Shown piece after piece: positions 9,101 through 11,606 of a DNA stretch of 11,606 nucleotides. A program made the translations under genes and the position numbers. The notes below the pieces were generated by a model that worked only from the letters and a program-made list of their open reading frames with translations, was not told where the DNA came from and ran no database searches. The stretch covers positions 1 through 11,606 of the forward strand of contig CAJULE010000039.1 of the NCBI GenBank assembly GCA_910587445.1, given 5' to 3'. Each line of letters opens with the position of its first letter. Position 1 is the stretch's first letter. The DNA comes from an uncultured Christensenellaceae bacterium. GTDB lineage: Bacteria; Bacillota; Clostridia; Christensenellales; Pumilibacteraceae.

Positions 9101-11197
9101 AGAAAGCGAAGAATGGATATAGTTTCCGTAAGTGTCGAGATAGACGAACTGATTTTGGGGAACGACTATTTCCTTTATTTCGTTTTTGTTGTTGTCGATG
9201 TCGACGCAGATGTCCGTGACATTGATCCTCTGCGTGTCGCCCACGTTTATCGCATAGTAAGGGTCGGGATATGTCGCCCCGCTGTTCTGCTTGAGCGTGG
9301 GACGCGTATTGCTGACCTTGAATACGACCGTAATCGTCACGGGACCGCCCATGAGTCTGTTCGTGGATTTTTCGACAGACTGAACCGTGAGCGTCACGGA
9401 CGAGATATAGCCCGCCGACTGCGCCGCACCGTTATGCGTGACGCACACTCTGCCATATCCCCTGCCGTACTTGTAATCGGCGGAATTCGTCACTATGCTG
9501 TAGGAGCTCGAGGACGCGTTTCCTATGGAAGTTATGACAATGTCGTCATATCCCCTGCCGACGTCGTCGTCGGTGTAGAGATCGGCGGCGTTTATATAAA
9601 TGCCGCGCTCGGTCTGCGTTATGGGCTTGGGAATAAACACCGTATATCTGTCTTTGCCCGCGGGATTGTAAATGACATCACTTACCGTATCGGTATTATT
9701 TATCCAATCGCCCTGCACGTTCGTAGTGGAAGGACCGACGAAATACTTATAAGTTCCGTTACTGCCCGTAGTATGAGCGTTTATGCCGGAAAGTGCGGTT
9801 ATGGGGCTGTCGGTCACGCTGTAGCGGAAAGAGACCGTCGTGACAAAGCCCATATCGTCGCGCACTTTTGCGTAGTACGTCGTCGCGCCGAAATAGCGTT
9901 TGGGCATGAGAGTCATAGAGCCCGTCGAGTTTGCCGACATACCGCTTACCGCAAGGACATTGGAATCGACAAGAGCCGTGCAAGCGGAGTTCGTATATAC
10001 GCGATTGTTTTCCGCCCAACGACGTTCGGTGTGATATGCGCCGGCGTCGTCTGCAATCGTCGAAGGAGCGACGGTCGCGCTCGTTCCGCGCACCGTAGCC
10101 GTTATCGTCGCGTTTTTATTTACGGGAGGATTGTTGAGGCAGGTTATGCGAGCGTAACCGGGTGTGCTCGAAGAACTTGCGTTGTGAGTTTTATTTGCAT
10201 TATAGCTTGTGGGATTGGGCATCGTGGCATTGCCGTTTATGGACGCCTTGCCAGCAACATATTTTACATTGCCGGCTGTGCCCGTATTGCAATACGAGCT
10301 TCCGCCGCCGCCGTTCGAGTCGGTGGTCGAACCCCAACCGCCCCAATAGCCGCCGCCGCCGCCGCCGCCGTCGTTCCTGTCTCCCGTGGTGACGCACGCC
10401 TGACCTTGACCGAAATAAGTATTGTTGTTCACGATTGCGCCCGTGGCTCTGCCGCCGCTTGCGCCTATACTGTTACCTTGAGGGGTCTCGCCGCCGTAAC
10501 CGTAGTGACCGTTGTTGCCCGCGCCGCCGCCGCCGCCCGCAACGAGTATGACTGCTCCCTTGTTGTTTTTAAGCGAGCTTAAAACGCCGGAAGCCGTCGC
10601 AAAATGCGTAGCGCCGCCGCCGCCGCCGGAAGAACCGTAGGAGCCGGCTTTCGCGCCGCCGTTATAGCCGCCGGGAGCGTTACCTTGCGAGCTCGAGCCG
10701 TAGCCGCCGACGACTATATAAACTCGAGTCGCCGCAGACAACGTATATATGCCGCGGATATAACCGCCGTGACCGCCTATCGAGCCGTCGTTGCCGCCCT
10801 GCGCGCCCCATGCTTCGAAAAGGTATGTGCCCGCAGGCAGATCCTCATACTGCACGTTGCCGGATGTGTTCGTAGAACCGGAATATGAGTAGTTCTTGTA
10901 ATAGCCGTAGCTTGAGCCTACGCCGTTGACGGTCGAAGCGGGAACTTTCGTCCAACCGCTTTGCGACGCTTGGATATTAGCCGCCGTGACCGACGCCGAA
11001 ACGGTTATGTCCTCGCCTTCCGACGAACCTTCGACGACGATGTTCTCGCCCTCGGTCGTCGTTTCGCCTGCGGCAACATTTTCTCCGCCGTTAAGGCGAG
11101 CCAATGCGTCGGACGTCGTGAGAACCGCCACGCTGCCGCCGCAGAGGGCGAGAGCGAATACAAGCGACATTATCACATACAGTAATTTCTTTTTCAT
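110..11197 (-). CDS. Giant secreted, membrane-anchored surface protein: glycine-rich head, cadherin/Ig-like stalk, single TM helix
   Basis: This is a 3,695-residue protein that I cannot assign to a named gene. The ATG at 11195-11197 is chosen because it starts MKKKLLYVIMSLVFALAL, a clean signal peptide, and has GGAGG six bases upstream. An in-frame ATG 39 bases further upstream has no ribosome binding site and would spoil the signal peptide. Domain order: signal peptide (1 to about 33); acidic linker; ALK/LTK-type glycine-rich domain (about 98-354); tandem beta modules with N-x-x-P junctions (355 to about 3,560); TM helix (3576-3599); basic RKKRKMRK and a Pro/Gly/Asn tail to residue 3695. The stop is TAA at 110-112. 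The frame is intact over 11 kb. It is probably an adhesin or receptor-like fibre with its N-terminus far from the membrane; this role is inferred from architecture. No catalytic motif, LPXTG, SLH or dockerin was seen. It appears monocistronic within the window. Confidence 0.96.
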   Translation of the reverse strand: MKKKLLYVIMSLVFALALCGGSVAVLTTSDALARLNGGENVAAGETTTEGENIVVEGSSEGEDITVSASVTAANIQASQSGWTKVPASTVNGVGSSYGYYKNYSYSGSTNTSGNVQYEDLPAGTYLFEAWGAQGGNDGSIGGHGGYIRGIYTLSAATRVYIVVGGYGSSSQGNAPGGYNGGAKAGSYGSSGGGGGATHFATASGVLSSLKNNKGAVILVAGGGGGAGNNGHYGYGGETPQGNSIGASGGRATGAIVNNNTYFGQGQACVTTGDRNDGGGGGGGYWGGWGSTTDSNGGGGSSYCNTGTAGNVKYVAGKASINGNATMPNPTSYNANKTHNASSSSTPGYARITCLNNPPVNKNATITATVRGTSATVAPSTIADDAGAYHTERRWAENNRVYTNSACTALVDSNVLAVSGMSANSTGSMTLMPKRYFGATTYYAKVRDDMGFVTTVSFRYSVTDSPITALSGINAHTTGSNGTYKYFVGPSTTNVQGDWINNTDTVSDVIYNPAGKDRYTVFIPKPITQTERGIYINAADLYTDDDVGRGYDDIVITSIGNASSSSYSIVTNSADYKYGRGYGRVCVTHNGAAQSAGYISSVTLTVQSVEKSTNRLMGGPVTITVVFKVSNTRPTLKQNSGATYPDPYYAINVGDTQRINVTDICVDIDNNKNEIKEIVVPQNQFVYLDTYGNYIHSSLSPNSNYFFTEAQNPKAPDSMTTARGTNVLKFEPESIVDASSDTSRSYLSYTIDPEGQYITINGLRATRNQYTDNSFTRTGDFYFLVRVEDKGDPTDRGIWFPVAVRVNNTTPSQISPAAIADSTSSEAKTDANGNKVMYFSPMGIGTLTADASIRDDDNHIRGLAEDVDTFAVQAKNSTAGEVKTYMYNEFLVLDMDQFGAPTAEYPNGVIETEFYRIEPHKLYASSVTAAKIAKGQTIVSSGDSDDMSWQRYDEWGTDIKTYSADIIEFWGIKVTFLRSTSGVYIQQPIVIKDTRNAANSKTKPVGGNLDGLVNLLVKVDNSTVKIHDSATLAQQKITARRDFRDSDSGIWTHRDSEVTVSANSNSSSVIYTVPNGYTFEITPYDLAYDLDMASGWEVGKNTNTNRVFSMWEHPENSTDNSAEYRLDSAYESQFNDAHADISDLFYTSNPLDLSTTPATLKLDRLAFDGSAQMISSTGGTATVTTEEANRRSYVTVSTSTRTSAGNPLAFRVKISDGASIAEVTVQVNVSDNLPEIRTDAKNVFYLSSNINGVNDTTTNSSDDYQGNNFQGSTANRDLFNYGYNIREFRPTDIAQDFEPDTLYFADATFTFYSLVKTGGGKTVEFDGKTYYEFTDGSSYVTAEFAQATGGRSGQVFKVTARSSTQNLPGGLFVGVNITDNYGYDASANRAEIIIQLEVRNSAPELNRDVDRGFAVVDKITGGDNPELDDPSSDTVSYEWRVSPNNESEVVNADYYVASSLNVYNALVANKVSPKNIRILTADNDALQNLYLYAGAGNENTDNDYPNLPVYGLDTPINRDPSTANDVAMMFTLPDGQSDIRIASLIFCDADGSVMTTQPYKEIVAGSNTTIANRLDGYTGKQDITEKYVDNPNWAIKITTQRSFASPMRFTVRVRDSLDNARGETRYDGKRTINDDGTPAAGTANIDGYKEFTFYFNMGSLGMTAPHEVYTPDYEYVDGTGTIQRPGFKYNGIALGSSGALVPLSYFAYTASLPGQDESGNDLTATSAVSFNGAYYTRSTQTDMLSRLTLTDGTNIWTGSGINNNPYIKFEIQTDTKLMGTEPSLGFTTDYYNTGLLSSSLKQVYTRIYENRQGIKMNVRGPRPSSPLKLTLDLALYTNLGGTPTIESANNIPITANVSVDVTIANESVRVVDTSSSTGSTQIFEYDTGASIPVGSVNAYTFKLFDSDTSTSTSSSDTLYVRYTDSNKLRVVDGMSPEAQTAYTSVYRDTARFLQSSLGATGKPLTAAQLRHMVKADGLQNTGNQNLEQLTKLAEYLGVDTTSGNNNTIAQLLLDYADGLEKTGTFNKVNEGYNEYFKIDDGFDSESFTVRPVKKTTFDYQSIAGFDKSNITSDANFALVKQYAKENKHLETERTSKGYNFYFPLNVIIYDTYNGTSFYNGTWQLLTIKLRINNSAPVANTSLYTADKYFGISVTLEDNYRLNVADAVSDRDFLMIDGRFANKLELEDRNIADTSDYLEINNDGSETYYYADVANATAPTSDVIGYANYRANPAGDSTGTYVRGNIIPESERVIDVSVDFETNSSGSKYIKSVTFKALKKVTGRIWVVLRFRDNNGAFADFNVLVQVANKAPELLHTRDNGELSGVKQTTLVYGRDGMNAAAPEIIMKTGDYFDITVTPYDMYMNALSVEDRNKFNPNSRNEQAFGHDVDFNKIETENNKFIRNSTTAAYEGQNTYLGAYVVAEDDSPETLRLNSISTSGLNNKLAVMAQNVYTRDGLARTLSYRVEARGVANRLPLTVTVSDGDYTVSVIFTITVESTPPKVSTDPADDAALAEKGIEHVRPSDDPDSQAEANGVSVTDLMQNVLFNVRLKMSDRPFTVNLKDLCKDPDAGDADKMYLYEAFSGSCFSVGGNTSGVTESAYVSLDTILGSDGRAHSFTITPVNFMSGGETGSEKSFEQIVFYVMDANGQSLDYAQKIIINVYVEPNELIGTSENSENPNTKNFYDFTVKSKAEYNAADIADKQSRLTVVTPTAATRAVATGLVIDPDYGASKTAYSMSVFAMLRKKTDEAGNVTWESLANSVREFENLNVTAQGEAYTPFELKRYVYNSTDKVMVTESAYDANVNVELYRYVAQYFEFDISADGATINFTPVDTTKRTPIPLFVKIQKRDVPDDAKYKSEAYLAISVGNSAPTATVEGLTNADFYDGFDGDGFLTFSGYIGDSRTYSLHDKSEQTHGLFADLDTNDNVVINQAQGGENRGWEILPSYDYGDGVVNTSTGYLRDNTKGLGPALEVTTSSGSITIKFMRKIDAGDTESAEFVRLPMRVYGVDSMGETVSTVIILKVYNSAPYVRDWEEEGEVPPTAVGYTLARSTGDTFLLEATVERGKPLNINIADVYRDVDTYGLGADNPTNASNSCDSVNFIGDASRGYLSDISGKPTAIHSVSALGGTDELFRLSSPNANNSVLRVLCTSYSRGSVGEATLRIADGSGAAAVDIVIRLTVANSAPTVREGISTEIDMFGSEGTTDEFGVTVVEASYFNILSYITDNNVKDLTKYYEGLELTENPTFLRISSITLGDTTTNGGAILIEPALTEGATVGNINVFNAGVSETNPQEFYIRPLPGVYGWQNVTLRVQDDGNNIFSEDALSCDITLRIRIAYGSDTMITNVIDIDRGRSELVTIGDILDRYETDSVTGAIDFKEYSNGYKLTGIDVGAESHRVELITQPMDNGTVSYRLKVKPVAVEGSEISVTAKCRVGSVERDVPFKILVGANANPVLKSEFAPEKVYNFSSSDESRDDGCIHLPASFFFTDDSEIDVMKFQSASSAISSIAEARVNERDGVNEIVIKFKANREVTITMSVVDETMEAVTAEIRVMCPDKPELGFFASAIIYIRSNPLMFAIILGALLLLIILLLIIILAVRKKRKMRKEIEALLVSEMEMEEQMLKLSAGQQTTAYNNSFGYLPPVQPPVSNAPLLGQGGPAQGAAPQNNAIGLNPGGSDSGNPPKNNDGFDGEGF
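113..138 (-). repeat. Copy 1 of a 26-bp in-frame near-identical repeat (C-terminal DGFDGEGF)
   Basis: These bases encode the last residues of the protein. They match 2522-2547 at 25 of 26 positions in the same reading frame. The single difference changes Glu to Asp in the encoded D-G-F-D-G-E/D-G-F motif. Confidence 0.7.
113..400 (-). other. Cytoplasmic tail (residues 3600-3695)
   Basis: A basic stretch (RKKRKMRK) leads into a probable amphipathic helix (EIEALLVSEMEMEEQMLKL). A low-complexity segment rich in Gln, Asn, Pro and Gly follows, including YLPPVQPPVSNAPLL. The protein ends in NNDGFDGEGF. At about 96 residues the tail is much longer than the few basic residues typical of a sortase-type anchor. 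This suggests that it may contact a cytoplasmic partner, but no known signalling domain is visible. Confidence 0.75.
401..472 (-). other. C-terminal transmembrane helix (residues 3576-3599)
   Basis: An uninterrupted hydrophobic stretch of 24 residues, LMFAIILGALLLLIILLLII followed by ILAV, is immediately followed by RKKRKMRK. By the positive-inside rule this places the huge N-terminal part outside and the tail in the cytoplasm (type I topology). There is no LPXTG-like motif before the helix, so the protein is held by the membrane span and not by sortase. Confidence 0.95.
2522..2547 (-). repeat. Copy 2 of the 26-bp repeat (internal DGFDGDGF)
   Basis: Located shortly after the NSAP junction at residue 2868, within the sequence ADFYDGFDGDGFLTF. 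It differs by one base from the copy at the 3' end of the gene. In this position the acidic motif is extracellular and could be a Ca2+-binding loop, whereas the C-terminal copy is cytoplasmic. Confidence 0.7.
5138..5401 (-). other. Helical insertion within the beta-module array (residues about 1933-2020)
   Basis: Starting at MSPEAQTAYTSVYRDTARFL, about 90 residues are rich in Ala, Leu, Gln, Lys and Glu with heptad-like hydrophobic spacing. They include LTAAQLRHMVKADGL, LEQLTKLAEYLGV and IAQLLLDYADGLEK. This is unlike the Thr/Ser/Val/Asp-rich beta segments on both sides. It probably folds as a small helical domain or hairpin set inserted in a module. I do not recognise the family. It follows a Ser/Thr-rich stretch (STSTSSSD) and precedes a beta region beginning near FKIDDGFDSESF. 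Confidence 0.6.
10136..10906 (-). other. ALK/LTK-type glycine-rich domain (residues about 98-354)
   Basis: The segment begins with GTYLFEAWGAQGGN (Trp at residue 130), the hallmark opening strand of the glycine-rich domain shared by ALK/LTK receptors and many bacterial surface proteins. It continues with GGHGGYIRG, RVYIVVGGYG, GGYNGG, SGGGGGATHF, ILVAGGGGGAG, a seven-glycine run followed by YWGGWG, and GGGGSSY. It closes with the strand GYARITCL. The order and spacing of these blocks, over about 250 residues, match that family. In ALK the glycine-rich region forms packed polyglycine helices around a jelly-roll-like beta core and takes part in ligand binding. A similar fold here is inferred, and the ligand is unknown. 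As the first folded unit after the signal peptide, it would sit at the distal tip of the stalk. Confidence 0.85.
10349..10370 (-). repeat. Trinucleotide run: seven consecutive GGC glycine codons
   Basis: GCC is repeated seven times on the + strand, encoding the seven-glycine run just before YWGGWG in the glycine-rich domain. Shorter runs of the same triplet occur near 10521-10537 and 10611-10628. Slippage here would change glycine number without breaking the frame. Confidence 0.85.
11099..11197 (-). other. Sec signal peptide (residues 1 to about 33)
   Basis: Three lysines follow the initiator Met, then a hydrophobic core (LLYVIMSLVFALALCGGSVAVL), then a polar region containing A31-L32-A33, which fits an A-x-A signal peptidase I site. 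Cys19 lies inside the core, but the preceding residues (L-A-L) lack the small residue required at -1 of a lipobox, so lipoprotein processing is unlikely. The exact cleavage point is uncertain. Confidence 0.85.
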
Positions 11198-11203
11198 AAA
11201 AAG

Positions 11204-11208
11204 CCTCC
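11204..11208 (-). promoter_or_regulatory. Ribosome binding site of the giant gene
   Basis: The minus strand reads TCGGAGGCTTTTTATG. GGAGG lies six bases before the ATG, near-ideal spacing for a Shine-Dalgarno site. This decides the start at 11197 over the in-frame ATG at 11236. Confidence 0.9.
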
Positions 11209-11287
11209 GAAAGCCTTTAGCTTCACTCGTGCACATAGGCGTATATATGTTATTTTACACCTACTTTTATATTATATATTCTAATAC

Positions 11288-11316
11288 ATTATACGCAGTT
11301 TGGCAAGCGTTTGAAA
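11288..11316 (-). promoter_or_regulatory. Probable sigma-A-type promoter of the giant gene
   Basis: A perfect TATAAT -10 box lies at 11288-11293 on the minus strand. At 17-base spacing the -35 position (11311-11316) reads TTTCAA, a poor match to TTGACA, so the promoter may be weak or activator-dependent. It predicts a 5' untranslated leader of roughly 80-90 bases. A second TATAAT at 11271-11276 lies in an A/T run without a good -35 partner and is a less likely alternative. Confidence 0.5.
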
Positions 11317-11467
11317 GGTAAATATGAACAAATTATGAAATTTTTAACGAATTTGTTGCCAAAATCGGCTTTTTTGTGAATAATTTATGAACAAGATTTT
11401 CCTTTTTTTCAAAAAAACGGAGAAAACAATTGTGATTTTTTCAAAGAGGCGGGCGAAAAAGATTTTT

Positions 11468-11489
11468 TGCGCAAAAGAAGCATTGCGCA
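11468..11489. repeat. Short inverted repeat TGCGCAA...TTGCGCA
   Basis: Seven-base arms (11468-11474 and 11483-11489) flank an 8-base spacer. The dyad resembles a protein-binding site or weak hairpin. It lies about 150-200 bases upstream of the predicted promoter, next to other inverted repeats. Confidence 0.35.
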
Positions 11490-11497
11490 TTATGTTT

Positions 11498-11519
11498 GCG
11501 CCTTTTTCGGAAAAGGCGC
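11498..11519. repeat. Hairpin with 9-bp GC-rich stem
   Basis: GCGCCTTTT at 11498-11506 pairs perfectly with AAAAGGCGC at 11511-11519 around a four-base loop (TCGG on the + strand). Neither side continues into a T tract, so it is not a standard terminator. It could be an operator, an RNA structure or part of a small intergenic repeat. Confidence 0.5.
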
Positions 11520-11523
11520 GCCC

Positions 11524-11566
11524 AAAAACGTGAAGGGAGAGGAACTTTCGACTGTTCCTCTCCCTT
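11524..11566 (-). terminator. Long perfect hairpin, possible terminator of a gene to the right
   Basis: A 13-bp perfect stem (11533-11545 pairing with 11554-11566, core GGGAGAGGAAC/GTTCCTCTCCC) encloses an 8-base loop. Read on the minus strand, it is followed by CACG and five T residues (11528-11524). That fits a Rho-independent terminator for a minus-strand gene beyond the right edge, though the T run is short and offset by four bases. On the + strand the trailing sequence (CAATTCCC) is a poorer fit. Confidence 0.45.
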
Positions 11567-11591
11567 TCAATTCCCTCTCCTTTAAACGACT

Positions 11592-11606
11592 TAAGGCTTT
11601 GCCTTA
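11592..11606. repeat. Inverted repeat at the right edge of the window
   Basis: TAAGGC TTT GCCTTA forms a perfect 6-bp stem with a 3-base loop, ending exactly at the window edge. The repeat may extend further right, so its nature cannot be judged. Confidence 0.4.

Larger units (their letters stand above)
839..10135 (-). repeat. Tandem cadherin/Ig-like extracellular modules with N-x-x-P junctions (residues 355-3453)
   Basis: Twelve junctions carry a strand-like 'V-x-V' ending followed by an N-x-x-P or close variant. They start at residues 355 (NNPP), 630 (NTRP), 806 (NNTTP), 1230 (DNLP), 1399, 2132, 3025 and 3183 (all NSAP), 2307 (NKAP), 2496 (STPP), 2868 (NSAP) and 3451 (NANP). Weaker junctions are plausible near 1020, 1864, 2665 and 3340, giving about 16 modules of roughly 110-250 residues. 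Many modules carry an acidic motif soon after the junction, such as DLYTDDD (539-545), DICVDID (662-668), DLCKDPDAGDAD (2562-2573) and DVYRDVD (3074-3080). This combination resembles dystroglycan-type cadherin-like and related bacterial Ig-like repeats, where such aspartates bind Ca2+. Copies are strongly diverged, so recent duplication is not evident. The role is probably a rigid, calcium-stiffened stalk. Confidence 0.75.
11198..11606. other. Upstream intergenic region of the giant gene
   Basis: About 410 bases without a supportable gene on either strand. The half nearest the gene (11198 to about 11420) is strongly AT-rich and holds the ribosome binding site, the promoter and two copies of ATGAACAA on the + strand (11324-11331 and 11387-11394). 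The far half (about 11450-11606) holds four inverted repeats, some annotated separately. Short plus-strand open frames here have no ribosome binding site and no protein-like composition. Confidence 0.7.

Noticed and set aside
4937..10582. Plus-strand open frame of 1,881 codons opposite the giant gene
   Set aside because: It is exactly codon-aligned with the minus-strand gene. Its product is Arg/Val/Tyr-rich with no recognisable domain, and it lacks a convincing ribosome binding site. The minus strand has a signal peptide, domains and a TM helix, so this is a shadow of codon bias.
10349..10628. GCC-rich triplet clusters as a CRISPR-like or regulatory repeat
   Set aside because: They are glycine codons inside the glycine-rich domain, with no spacer structure.
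11138..11148. Cys19 in the signal peptide as a lipoprotein site
   Set aside because: The residues before it are L-A-L. A lipobox needs a small residue (Gly, Ala or Ser) directly before the Cys, and an A-x-A site follows further on.
11198..11236. Upstream in-frame ATG that would add 13 residues (MCTSEAKGFRRLF)
   Set aside because: No Shine-Dalgarno sequence precedes it. The extension would bury the true signal peptide start, and the downstream ATG has an ideal GGAGG.
11355..11376. GCC-AAAATC-GGC followed by T6 on the + strand as a terminator
   Set aside because: Only three base pairs can form in the stem, too weak for a Rho-independent terminator, and no plus-strand gene lies upstream of it.

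Overview
The window is almost entirely one giant minus-strand gene (110-11197, 3,695 residues) with short AT-rich flanks. The gene has a strong AGGAGG-type ribosome binding site and a classical Sec signal peptide. It also has one C-terminal transmembrane helix followed by a basic stop-transfer stretch. Coding DNA is GC-balanced and the intergenic DNA is very AT-rich. Together these suggest a Gram-positive (Bacillota/Clostridia-like) bacterium, probably an uncultured gut or environmental lineage; this assignment is inference, since no marker gene is present.

Layout from left to right on the + strand. Positions 1-49 look like the outer end of an IS3-family (IS150-like) insertion sequence that continues outside the window. 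Positions 50-109 are a short spacer with one arm of what may be a disrupted transcription terminator for the giant gene. Positions 110-11197 are the giant surface-protein gene, read right to left. Positions 11198-11606 are its upstream region: a Shine-Dalgarno site, a consensus -10 box, an AT-rich stretch with a repeated octamer, and then a cluster of hairpins towards the right edge.

The protein reads N to C as follows: a signal peptide, a short acidic linker, and an ALK/LTK-type glycine-rich domain (about residues 98-354). Next come about 3,100 residues of tandem cadherin/Ig-like beta modules whose boundaries carry an N-x-x-P signature (NSAP, NKAP, NTRP and similar), followed in many modules by acidic, probably Ca2+-binding D-L-Y-x-D-x-D motifs. 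A roughly 90-residue helical segment interrupts the array. One transmembrane helix and a cytoplasmic tail of about 96 residues, rich in Pro, Gly, Asn and Gln, complete it. The simplest reading is a long membrane-anchored stalk that displays a glycine-rich head at its tip, acting as an adhesin or receptor-like fibre. No enzymatic domain, sortase motif, SLH domain or dockerin was seen. Long plus-strand open frames opposite this gene are shadows produced by its codon bias and are not annotated.
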